DNA of 64,000 nucleotides from JAJPJE01 sp963848375 (GTDB lineage: Bacteria > Acidobacteriota > Terriglobia > Terriglobales > Acidobacteriaceae): positions 11,587 to 75,586 of the forward strand of contig CAWKDK010000030.1 of the NCBI GenBank assembly GCA_963848375.1. The letters run 5' to 3'. The notes below the pieces were generated by a model that did not search any database, had not been told where the DNA came from, and worked only from the letters and a program-made list of their open reading frames with translations. Shown piece after piece: positions 28,027 through 35,797 of the stretch. Every line of letters starts with the position of its first letter. Position 1 is the stretch's first letter. The translations under genes and the position numbers were made by a program.

Positions 28027-28518
28027 ATGAGGTTTGATGACCTGACGCTATATGGCCGTGACGACGAAGCAGATGAGTACGGCGATTCCGACATCTACGA
28101 CGAGAACATGGAAGAAGACCTCGAGGAGGAAGAAGAAGAGGAGGAGGAACCAGTAAGCGCCGACGATACAGAAGAAGTTTCTGAAGCGCCTGCTCCAGCT
28201 GCGGCAGCAGAGAAGCCAGCAGCGGCAGCGGCTCCCGCTCCGAAACCTCCTGCGAAAAAAGCAGCAGCAAAGAAACCTGCAGCGAAACCCGTGGCTAAGA
28301 AAGCAGCAGCAAAGAAACCTGCTGCCAAGAAAGCTGCGGCGAAAAAGAAACCAGCAAAGAAAGCAGCAAAGAAAGCTGCTAAGAAGAAGAGCGCTGCGAA
28401 AAAGGGCGGCTCTCGTCCGGCAGCGAAAAAAGGCGGAGCGAAGAAGAAGGCCGCCAAGAAAGCTGCTCGCAAGGGTGGCGCAAAGAAGAAAGCAGCGAAG
28501 AAGGCGCGTCGCCGCTAA
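28027..28518 (+). CDS. Histone H1-like Lys/Ala/Pro-rich protein with acidic N-terminus
   Basis: 163 residues. Residues 1-60 are strongly acidic (a long glutamate run after DIYDENMEEDL). Residues from about 65 to the end are AAKK/PAKK repeats ending in KKARRR, as in eukaryotic histone H1 tails and bacterial AlgP/Hc1-like proteins. It likely binds DNA or RNA through the basic tail, while the acidic head could self-mask or bind partners. An AGGAGGAACG ribosome binding site precedes the ATG. Repeat-rich codons make length variation between strains likely. Confidence 0.8.
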   Translation: MRFDDLTLYGRDDEADEYGDSDIYDENMEEDLEEEEEEEEEPVSADDTEEVSEAPAPAAAAEKPAAAAAPAPKPPAKKAAAKKPAAKPVAKKAAAKKPAAKKAAAKKKPAKKAAKKAAKKKSAAKKGGSRPAAKKGGAKKKAAKKAARKGGAKKKAAKKARRR

Positions 28519-28566
28519 GGCGATTGCGTTCGTTCAACGCGAACAGCGATTGGGCTCAAGACTGAG

Positions 28567-28591
28567 AAGCCGCGGAATTCCGCGGCTTTTC
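28567..28591. terminator. Bidirectional intrinsic terminator
   Basis: AAGCCGCGGAATTCCGCGGC plus TT is a perfect self-complementary stem followed by TTTTC. It lies between the histone-like gene and the convergent small gene at 28617-28835. Confidence 0.85.
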
Positions 28592-28616
28592 TTGTTGGCG
28601 GTCGGAGGATTGACGA

Positions 28617-28835
28617 CTATTTCTTTCCGCGGACTGTTTCCAGGCAGCGTGTGTAGAGTTGCAGCAGGTGGTCGGCGTAATCTTCGGCGCGAACGGGCGC
28701 GCCAGTTCCCTGGAATCCCGCGCCTGGGCCGCTGGTCTTACCATAGCCGGTGGTCATAGCAACAAACTTCATCAGATCCAAAGCAACATCTTCATCCCGG
28801 CGTGGTCCGCCCGGGGTGCCTGGCAAATCGCTCAT
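28617..28835 (-). CDS. Conserved hypothetical small protein
   Basis: 72 residues from the ATG at 28835 (MSDLPGTPGGPRRDEDVALD, then LMKFVAMTTGYGK). It is soluble, with a glycine-rich middle and a helical C-terminus (YADHLLQLYTRCLETVRGKK). I know of similar small conserved proteins in Acidobacteria but no function. The frame is open further upstream, but this start fits best. Confidence 0.65.
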   Translation of the reverse strand: MSDLPGTPGGPRRDEDVALDLMKFVAMTTGYGKTSGPGAGFQGTGAPVRAEDYADHLLQLYTRCLETVRGKK

Positions 28836-29043
28836 ACAAATCCTCCACAATGACTGCGCTCTCGATAACTGGGATGCGCACAGAATGCGCAACAGATACT
28901 GAAAAAATCATAGCAGACATAAGCGCACCGCGTTCCCCCACGGTCGTGCGCGCCGCGCGGAGCGTCTGGGACAACGAATTCATTCGTTCGCTGCGCGAAC
29001 TTACCCGCTCGAGGGCGAGCGGGCTCCATCAAATTCCAAAACG

Positions 29044-29775
29044 CTATGTCTCGATCGAGACGTGGCATACGCGCCCGACGACGTAGTCCGCTGCACTCTC
29101 CCCTTCGGCCATGCGAATTACATCGACCGGATAGTCTGCGTTGTGCGGGCGCAGTACGAGATTCTTATCCGAGAGCTCCACATATTTGATGGTTGCGCCG
29201 CCATCTTTACGGACGGCATACATGTTGCGATCGTTCTTGCGATAGGGACGCAAGGAGGTGTAGTGGCGATCGATGAGCACCATGGCGCCGGGCATGAGGC
29301 GCGGGAACATGCTCATGCCTTCGCGCGCGTCGACTTTGATGAGCACAAATCGACGCCAATCACCGCGGCCAGTAGCGCCATCGGCACGCAGTCTGCGCAA
29401 GAAAGATGCTTTGAACTTGAGGACGTCGCGCACGTTCTCCTGCACGACGAGCGGCGAGCCGGCGGCAATCGCGCCATCAACGAGAATGACGTTCTCATAG
29501 CCGTCTTCAGCTTTCTCGCGCATGGCGAGACGTGGCGCCAGTTCGTCGTTCTTGACTAGATCGAAGAGGTTGAAGCCGCGCTTCTTCATCACTAGATCCA
29601 TGGCCTGAAGGCTCAAACCGCGGTGGCGATTGAGGAAATTCGATATATGGGCCTGCTGAAACCCGGTTTCGCGAGCCAGTTGGACACCAGTTAACTCGCC
29701 TGCCTGGATCTGTTTCCAGAGAGCGCTGCGCAGACGCTCTTGTAAAGTTGTGAAATCAATAGACATAGAGTGCAC
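29044..29775 (-). CDS. Phage-type repressor, XRE HTH plus S24 peptidase
   Basis: 243 residues. An N-terminal helix-turn-helix (about 15-60; GVQLARETGFQQAHISNFLN) is joined to a LexA/CI-like S24 domain. A cleavage-site-like GAIAAGSPL (Ala105-Gly106), the nucleophile Ser155 in EGMSMFP and a lysine in KDGGATIKYVEL are all present, so RecA-stimulated self-cleavage is plausible. The start is at 29775 or at the ATG at 29766 (MSIDFTTL). It is divergent from the early phage genes and faces a palindromic operator, as expected for the lysogeny switch of the prophage to its right. Confidence 0.85.
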   Translation of the reverse strand: MHSMSIDFTTLQERLRSALWKQIQAGELTGVQLARETGFQQAHISNFLNRHRGLSLQAMDLVMKKRGFNLFDLVKNDELAPRLAMREKAEDGYENVILVDGAIAAGSPLVVQENVRDVLKFKASFLRRLRADGATGRGDWRRFVLIKVDAREGMSMFPRLMPGAMVLIDRHYTSLRPYRKNDRNMYAVRKDGGATIKYVELSDKNLVLRPHNADYPVDVIRMAEGESAADYVVGRVCHVSIET

Positions 29776-29787
29776 ATTTCCCGTTCT

Positions 29788-29807
29788 TGAACTGACGAAT
29801 CAGTTCA
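29788..29807. promoter_or_regulatory. Probable repressor operator
   Basis: TGAACTGA-CGAA-TCAGTTCA is a perfect 8-bp dyad 13 bases upstream of the repressor start, in the divergent intergenic region. A second dyad, GCTATA...TATAGC, lies to the right near 29840-29866 and could be a further site or promoter element. Confidence 0.6.
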
Positions 29808-29894
29808 GTGATTTTCCATCTTGTCAGCCATTCCATATGGCTATAGCATCCATTCCATTGTATAGCTAATTGCTAACTTTAAAAAGGTGGAGTA

Positions 29895-30158
29895 ATGTTC
29901 AGCAGTCATGCCACTCTCGTCCATTCCCAACCAGAGAAGACAACCACGCCGGGCGGCGACTTGCGCGATGCCGAACGGCTTTTTCTGCTGTTCCGGGAAA
30001 AGGTTCGCAATTGCGAATTGCTCTCGGCGTCAACAATGCAACTGTTACAGGCACTTGGCTTTACGGGCAGACTTACGGTCATCCTGCATAACGGCATGGT
30101 GGTGAAGTCTGGGTACGAAGAAGGCTATTTTCGCCGTAAAGACGACATGCGGATTTGA
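29895..30158 (+). CDS. Early prophage hypothetical protein
   Basis: 87 residues (MFSSHATLVHSQPEKTTTPG...). An AAAAGGTGGAGTA leader gives a good ribosome binding site. It is the first rightward gene facing the repressor, a position often held by Cro/CII-like regulators, but no DNA-binding motif is clear (a short helical middle, then GRLTVILHNGMVVK). Function unknown. Confidence 0.6.
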   Translation: MFSSHATLVHSQPEKTTTPGGDLRDAERLFLLFREKVRNCELLSASTMQLLQALGFTGRLTVILHNGMVVKSGYEEGYFRRKDDMRI

Positions 30159-30333
30159 CTCGTACCGGCGTTCGCCGCGCCGGATGGAGTCGTAGACCAG
30201 TACCAACAAACTAAATAGCTCAGCCAGGTCATCGTAAGAGAAACGAGCCCTGCCATCCGCCCTTCGGAACATTTTTCGAAGAGCGATTGTGCAGGGCTTT
30301 CCTTTTTATACCGAATTGATACAGGAGGGAAAG

Positions 30334-30573
30334 ATGCAAGAAGTACAGGGGAGAGTTGAAATGAAATATTGCGAACGCTGCGGCGCATTGTGGGTGCGGG
30401 CGATCGGATCTCGGAACGTTTATTGCTGTCAGTGCGAACGGCAGATGCGCGAATTACCGCTGGCCGGGCAACAGAAGGCCGGGATGCGACGGAAGAGAAC
30501 CGACTCAAACGAGTTCGGCCTGCTTCGGGGTTCGGGCGAATTGGATACGACAACCTATGGAGGTGCCTTTTGA
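30334..30573 (+). CDS. Small zinc-ribbon protein of the prophage early region
   Basis: 79 residues from the ATG at 30334, preceded by AGGAGGGAAAG. Two CxxC pairs, CERCGALWVR and YCCQCERQM, form a zinc ribbon; the rest is polar. The stop overlaps the TTG start of the sigma-like gene, so they are translationally coupled. Confidence 0.6.
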   Translation: MQEVQGRVEMKYCERCGALWVRAIGSRNVYCCQCERQMRELPLAGQQKAGMRRKRTDSNEFGLLRGSGELDTTTYGGAF

Positions 30574-31133
30574 ATAGCGAAAAGTCGCCGTTTCGTCCAT
30601 ACGCCCGGGTACGCAACTTCGACGATCTCGATCCCGATCTTGCGATCTACCGGCAGCGCACCATCCACTTCCTGCGCCGTTATTTCCAGATGTCGATGGA
30701 AGTGGGACGGGTGCCTTCCCTGCTCGGCCGCGAGGTGTTTCGCACGCGTGTTACGTCTTATCGCATGGGCACGTTCGAGGATACGGTCATCTTCGTGCAC
30801 GACATTGAGCGTTGCCTGGAGAGACTGGATCCGGAGTCGCAGTCGCTGATCGTACGAATCGTCTTTCAAGACTATACCCAGGAAGAAGCGGCAGGGATCT
30901 TCGGTTGCACCCTGCGAACCTTGACGCGGCGCTTTCCAGAGGCGATCGATCGAATGACACAGATCCTGATCGATTGCGGCTTGCTGAAACGGATCGGCAG
31001 CATCAAGAGTCGCGGCAGGCTCGTGCCTCAGGACAATCCGAGCTTATACCTGGAAGAGATCGACGCCTGCAGCGAAGACGTGTACCCGATCGCGATGGCA
31101 AATACGTCCGTCTGTGCCGGCGCAGAAGTTTAG
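30570..31133 (+). CDS. Sigma-factor-region-4-like phage regulator
   Basis: 187 residues from a TTG start (30570) preceded by GGAGGTGCC. The centre reads LDPESQSLIVRIVFQDYTQE, EAAGIFGCTLRTLTRRFPEA, which has the length and helix-turn-helix pattern of sigma region 4 (YTQEEAAGIFGCTLRTLTRR as recognition helices). There is no clear region 2, so it more likely acts as a late-gene activator or sigma-like regulator than a full sigma factor. It is followed by a strong terminator. Confidence 0.6.
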   Translation: MNSEKSPFRPYARVRNFDDLDPDLAIYRQRTIHFLRRYFQMSMEVGRVPSLLGREVFRTRVTSYRMGTFEDTVIFVHDIERCLERLDPESQSLIVRIVFQDYTQEEAAGIFGCTLRTLTRRFPEAIDRMTQILIDCGLLKRIGSIKSRGRLVPQDNPSLYLEEIDACSEDVYPIAMANTSVCAGAEV

Positions 31134-31143
31134 CCTCCTGCTT

Positions 31144-31184
31144 GCCCCATTCTTGTCCAATTCGGGCGAGGATGGGGCGTTTTT
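31144..31184 (+). terminator. Intrinsic terminator of the early prophage operon
   Basis: GCCCCAT (31144-31150) pairs with ATGGGGC (31172-31178), with further pairing inside, followed by GTTTTTAG. Confidence 0.8.
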
Positions 31185-31348
31185 AGCTTTCTACACTTGA
31201 ATCGCCGCACGACATTTTTCTTGTCAAGAGGTGATTTTGACGATTTTCCCCGTAAGTGATTGCTGCAATTCGAAATATAAATTTCCGGAAAGTGTCTAGT
31301 AGGTCCCATCAAAATTGCTATTCTGGAATTGAAGCTGAGAAAAACAGA

Positions 31349-31654
31349 ATGAACCGAAACGAGCAGTCGAATCGCAACTCTCATATAAGCAGTACGAGCA
31401 CGGAAGACGCTTGCGCAGATGCGGTAGAACGAATTCTGCAGGCAGTGCCGGACATCCTGGACGCCATGATTGAGAAGGCCAAGGGCGGAAGCCAACAACA
31501 CGCGAAGTTCCTGTTTGACTGGGCGAAACTCGATGCTACGTTCAGCAATGAGGAAGAAGAGAGTTCGTGCCCATCGCTGGCGCAGATCTTGCTCGACAGA
31601 CTCCGGGAGGACACGGGCGAAAGTGCCTCTGCGGGCACAACGGACGTGCTTTAG
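31349..31654 (+). CDS. Hypothetical prophage-region protein
   Basis: 101 residues (MNRNEQSNRNSHISSTSTED...), acidic and helical (ERILQAVPDILDAMIEKAKG). It precedes the phosphatase and terminase genes by 0.7 kb, where a terminase small subunit could be expected, but no HTH or family is visible, so that role is only possible. Confidence 0.45.
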   Translation: MNRNEQSNRNSHISSTSTEDACADAVERILQAVPDILDAMIEKAKGGSQQHAKFLFDWAKLDATFSNEEEESSCPSLAQILLDRLREDTGESASAGTTDVL

Positions 31655-31681
31655 AATGAATCTTAGGTAATTGAGAGCTGA

Positions 31682-32218
31682 ATGGAAGCACATCCGGTCG
31701 GGCCGATCCTTCCCGTGGCCGCGGAAAGAACAGAAGCAAGAGAAGGGTTTCGCGAGCACATGGATATCAGCTGGATCACTGATCGCATAGCTGTCGGCGG
31801 GGGCATATGGACACCGGACAAGATGGCGGAAGTGGCGCGCACCGGTATCACCCACATTATCGACATGCAAATTGAGTTCGACGATACGCCCCTGGCGGAA
31901 CCACATGGCATACAGGTGCTATGGAATCCGGTGGACGACGACTTTCAGCCGAAGCCGCCCGAGGTTTTTCAGCGTGGCGTGGAATTTGCGCTGCAGGCTC
32001 TGGATGACGAAGAGGCGAAACTGTACATCCACTGCGCCGCTGGGGTGCACCGCGCTCCGATGATGACGCTGGCGGTGCTGCGATCGTTGGGCTACGAGTT
32101 GAATGGTGCGCTGGATCTTCTGGAAGCGCGAAGGAACGTGGTGGATATGGCCGATGTGTACGTTCGGTCGGTGGAAGAGTTCATGGAGAAGTACGATTCG
32201 GAAGAAGCGGCAAGATAG
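31682..32218 (+). CDS. Dual-specificity phosphatase-like protein
   Basis: 178 residues; a more compact start is the ATG at 31760 (MDISWITDRIAVGGGI). The signature loop is HCAAGVHRAPMMTLAVLRS, matching HCxxGxxR, with the preceding aspartate region PVDDDFQPKPPE as general acid. It dephosphorylates protein Tyr/Ser/Thr or small phosphates. It lies between the early genes and terminase, so it is either a prophage cargo gene or host DNA trapped by decay. Confidence 0.8.
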   Translation: MEAHPVGPILPVAAERTEAREGFREHMDISWITDRIAVGGGIWTPDKMAEVARTGITHIIDMQIEFDDTPLAEPHGIQVLWNPVDDDFQPKPPEVFQRGVEFALQALDDEEAKLYIHCAAGVHRAPMMTLAVLRSLGYELNGALDLLEARRNVVDMADVYVRSVEEFMEKYDSEEAAR

Positions 32219-32224
32219 TACCGC

Positions 32225-32335
32225 TCTTAGCGATTAGCTGTTAGCGACTTAGCCCTGCACATTTTTCCTGACATTGAGGAACGATGTTCAAGGGCTAAAT
32301 GCTAAGGGCTAACTGCTAAATGCTGGAGATACTTT
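32225..32335. repeat. TTAGC-heptad element with inverted arms
   Basis: The left arm TTAGCGATTAGCTGTTAGCG and the right arm GGGCTAAATGCTAAGGGCTA are inverted relatives made of repeated TTAGC heptads, flanking a core around 32262-32290. Similar elements are at 38205, 39436 and 45087. Confidence 0.65.
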
Positions 32336-32370
32336 CGTAGGGTAAAGTGTAAAGCAATGATGAGGGCCAT

Positions 32371-33978
32371 TTGGCGGGAAACCGCCGCGCAACAGTAAGA
32401 TCGCAGTCTACGTCCGGAGAAACATCCGGGCGTCCAACTCCTAAACAAATTGAACAAGATCTGGCTGGCCTGACAGAACTGGGGCAGATGCTAGAGATGT
32501 GTCCGCCTGGACGCGACGGTGGGACGGTATGCGACACGCTGATTCCCACGCTGTTGCGGATTCGCAACAAGTCGGGGCTGCTGGTGCCGCTCAAACTGAA
32601 CGAATCGCAGAGGCAGATTTCGCGTCAGTGGAAGAAGCGCAACATTATTCTTAAGGCACGGCAACTTGGGATTACGACTTATGTCGCTGCGCGATATTTT
32701 ATCGCGGCGATTACGAATCCTGGGTCGGTAGTAGTCCAGGTGGCGCATGACCAGCGTTCGGCGGAAGAGATCTTCCGCATGGTGCATCGTTTTCAGGAGA
32801 ATCTGCCGGAAACGCTTCGCCAGGGAGCGCTGGTCACCTCGCGGTGCAATGTGGGACAGCTGGTTTTTCCGCTACTCGACAGTCAGTACTGCGTGGCCAG
32901 CGCTGCGGATGCAAACGCCGGTCGCGGGCTGACGATAACGCATCTGCACTGCTCGGAGATCGGAAGATGGGGGCACGCCGGATTGGAGGCGCTGGTTTCA
33001 CTACGGGCGGCAGTTCGGCCCAATGGTGAGATCGCGCTGGAAAGTACGCCGAATGGCGCCGGCGGAATCTTCTACGAAGAGTGGCAGCGTGCGGACGAAA
33101 CTGGCTATGCAAGACATTTTCTGCCGTGGTGGCTGGAACGTGCGTATCAGCGGAATGTTGGGATCGGAGATCCGACCGAGGACGAGCGCACGTTGATGGA
33201 ACAGTGCGGTCTGGATGAAGGCCAGATTGCTTACAGGCGAGAGATTCGCGCGAATTTTCGCGGGCTTGCGGCTCAGGAATATGCGGAGGATGCGGAGAGC
33301 TGCTTCCTCGCGAGCGGCGATTGCGTGTTTGATGTAGACAAGATTCAAGACAAGTTGCGGGGCTGCGATTCGAACGATGATGGTGGCGCATTCGAGTCGC
33401 GCGATGGCGGACGGCTACTGGGCTGGTGGCCGTCCGCCGCAGGGCGTCATTATGTGATTGGCGTCGATCCGGCAGGCGGCGGGAGCACAGGCGATTTTGC
33501 GTGTGCACAAGTGATCGATCGCAAGGATGGACGACAGTGTGCGGAACTGCATGGGCACTTCACGCCAGCTGAACTGGCTGCGAGGGTGGCCGAACTCGGG
33601 CACGAGTACGGCGACGCATTGATCGCAGTTGAGCGGAACAATCATGGACACGCAGTGCTGGCGCATCTGACGGCAGCGAAGTATCCGAATCTGTTCAGCC
33701 AGGGAAATCAGTTGGGCTGGCTGACGAGCGTGGCAAGCCGTCCGGGAATGATCGAGCAATTGGCGATTGTGCTGGCCGCGGATACGGACACGTTGCACAG
33801 TCCGCGGCTGCTGCGCGAGTGCCGGAGTTTTGTGCGGCATCCGGATGGTTCTTCGAGGGCTGCTGCCAGTGCACATGACGACTGCGTAATGGCAATGGCA
33901 ATTGCGTTGGCAGCGCGGGCGGAAGCCAAGCCACTGTTACCGGCGAGAGAAGACGCTTTCGCGGGGTACGTGGAATGA
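32371..33978 (+). CDS. Phage terminase large subunit
   Basis: 535 residues. The ATPase half has the adapted Walker A KARQLGITTYVAARYF, Walker-B-like HLHCSEIGRW and a coupling segment ALESTPNGAGGIFYEEW. The nuclease half has the metal-binding aspartate in VIGVDPAGGGSTGDFA, then IAVERNNHG and the C-terminal SAHDDCVMAMAIALA. All motifs are intact and the gene has no frameshift, unlike the portal and capsid genes downstream. The start is a TTG at 32371 after GATGAGGGCCA; no better ATG is in frame until 32488. A strong hairpin follows the stop. Confidence 0.88.
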   Translation: MAGNRRATVRSQSTSGETSGRPTPKQIEQDLAGLTELGQMLEMCPPGRDGGTVCDTLIPTLLRIRNKSGLLVPLKLNESQRQISRQWKKRNIILKARQLGITTYVAARYFIAAITNPGSVVVQVAHDQRSAEEIFRMVHRFQENLPETLRQGALVTSRCNVGQLVFPLLDSQYCVASAADANAGRGLTITHLHCSEIGRWGHAGLEALVSLRAAVRPNGEIALESTPNGAGGIFYEEWQRADETGYARHFLPWWLERAYQRNVGIGDPTEDERTLMEQCGLDEGQIAYRREIRANFRGLAAQEYAEDAESCFLASGDCVFDVDKIQDKLRGCDSNDDGGAFESRDGGRLLGWWPSAAGRHYVIGVDPAGGGSTGDFACAQVIDRKDGRQCAELHGHFTPAELAARVAELGHEYGDALIAVERNNHGHAVLAHLTAAKYPNLFSQGNQLGWLTSVASRPGMIEQLAIVLAADTDTLHSPRLLRECRSFVRHPDGSSRAAASAHDDCVMAMAIALAARAEAKPLLPAREDAFAGYVE

Positions 33979-33985
33979 AGGGTGC

Positions 33986-34013
33986 GGAGGGTCACTCGAA
34001 CCAGTGACCCTCC
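33986..34013. terminator. Strong hairpin after terminase
   Basis: GGAGGGTCACT-CGAACC-AGTGACCCTCC is an 11-bp perfect stem with no U-run, so it may be a mobile hairpin or an RNA-stability structure rather than a classical terminator. Confidence 0.6.
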
Positions 34014-34043
34014 ACACTGAGCTTTGTGCATGAACGGACGACA

Positions 34044-34918
34044 ATGGCCCGATTCCCCGCAATAGACGGGGTCTTCGGGCCATATCGTTTGCCAGTGAAA
34101 GCGGTCCAACACGTACGCAAGATGCGCGGTGGCGCGCAGGCGCATCTGATGCGCGCGTCTGACAATCATCTTTATGTAGTGAAGTTTCAGAACAATCCGC
34201 AGCATCTGCGGGTGCTGGCAAATGATTACTTTGCGACCAGGCTGGCGGAACAGATTGGGCTGCCGGTTCCGGCAGTGGACATTGTTGAAGTCAGCGAGTG
34301 GCTGGTGGAGTACTCGCCGGGGCTGCGGATCGAAATGGCCGGGCAGATCATTCCGTGCCAGCCGGGACTGCAGTTTGGATCGCGGTATGTGATTGATCCT
34401 CTGGAAGGGCGCATCTTCGACTATTTGCCGGAGACGTACCTGACGCGAATTCGCAACATACAGGATTTCGCCGGCGTTCTGGCTCTGGATAAATGGACAT
34501 GCAACGCGAATGGGCGTCAGGCGGCGTTTTGGAAAAAGAATCGAGACAAGAAGTACCAGGCGACGTTTATCGATCAGGGATATTGCTTCAAGCGGGCGAG
34601 TGGACGTGGCCGGATTCGCCGCTGCGCGGAGTCTATCTGCGCAACGATGTGTATCTGGGTGTGCGCGGCTGGGAGTCGTTCGAACCTTGGTTGACGAATC
34701 TGGAGCAGATGAGTTTGGATCGAATCTGGGCATGCCTGGAAGGTTTGCCGCCGAGTTGGTATGACAACGATCTGGATGCGCTGGAGAAGCTGGTGGAGGA
34801 TCTGGATCGGCGGCGCGCGCGAGTACGAATGCTGATTGACGAGTTTCGGAAGTCGACGCGGGAGCCGTTCGTGAATTGGGGAGTGAAGGAAAATCGGACA
34901 GAGAAGTTGAGCTGTTGA
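34044..34918 (+). CDS. HipA-like (HipA_2 family) kinase, one frameshift
   Basis: About 290 residues after one missing base near 34590. N-terminal ATP-site segments are visible: MRGGAQAHLMRASDNHLYVV, KFQNNPQ, and ANDYFATRLAEQIGLPVPAV. The catalytic part is ALDKWTCNANGRQAAFW followed by ATFIDQGYCF, where DKW and DQG are the probable catalytic and metal aspartates. After the break it continues GEWTWPDSPLRGVYLRND and ends in a helical tail. This is the short HipA_2 group of Ser/Thr kinases. It is paired with a DUF3037 gene 29 bases downstream, a recurrent two-gene arrangement. It sits between terminase and portal. Confidence 0.7.
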
Positions 34919-34947
34919 ACGTGATGCAACCGGGAGAAGCATAGGAA

Positions 34948-35752
34948 ATGGCCGGAGAGTACAAATGTTTCTATCGCGTACTGCTGTACAGGCCTGATCC
35001 GTTCAAGCAGCCCATCAACTTCGGGCTGATTCTGGTCGCACAGCGCGAGGGCGAGAGGCCGGTCTTACTATCGCGTGTCACAAAGAGCTGGGGCAAATTG
35101 AAGGCAATCGATCCGGCAGTGGATGCAGAGTTACTGACGGACATTGGCAACGATCTGCCGAAGCTTGTATCTCAATGGGACGACCCGCGACAGTTTCTAA
35201 ACAAGCTCGACACTTATTGTTCGAGCAGTTTCGAGCTCGGCGAGGAGCGCGCATTCATGTCCGCTGATCCAACGGTGTCCCTAAGCGAATTGGGGTCACA
35301 GCACCTGAGGTATGGCTGGGGAGGGGATTCCAGACGAACCGCGAGCAGGTGAGGAAGCAGATGGAAGCTGCTTTCAAGCAGAATGGGGTCTGGAAACTGA
35401 TGAAACACGATATCGCGCTGAGCGGGCTAACCGAAGGTGCGGATCCGTTCACAATTGATTGTGGGTATGCGCACGGAGAACACTTCAAGTTCTTCCATGC
35501 TCTTGCCCTGAGTTCACAGCCAGACAGCGGGTTAGCTATGGCCAGCAGAATGAGCGACATCATTTCCAGCGTCGCCGCAAGGCACGGTTTGATGACCTGG
35601 TTTACGACATTGTCGAAGACGATCTTGAACGAACGGATCCTGAAATTGAATTCGCCCTATTAAAGATGGAAAAGTCAGAAATACATTTGGCTGTCGCTGC
35701 AGAACTTGCGGGCATCGCAGAGCGGGCGAGACTTGAACTTGTAGGCAGTTAG
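34948..35752 (+). pseudogene. DUF3037 protein, partner of the HipA-like kinase, two frameshifts
   Basis: About 267 residues when breaks near 35320 and 35590 are bridged. The N-terminal domain (YKCFYRVLLYRPDPFKQPIN, FGLILVAQREGERPV) fits DUF3037. The middle continues VRKQMEAAFKQNGVWKLMKH and the end is DLVYDIVEDDLERTDPEIEF, then a helical tail. DUF3037 genes are commonly found directly beside HipA_2-type kinases; the biochemical role is unknown, and it could be substrate, inhibitor or partner. Both breaks need one added base. Confidence 0.6.
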
Positions 35753-35797
35753 AAACAGGGGCCGTGACTCAGGCCCACGATTCACTGACATAATCCC

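Noticed and set aside
31349..31654. Terminase small subunit
   Set aside because: Position is suggestive but no HTH or small-terminase motif is visible, so it is listed only as hypothetical.
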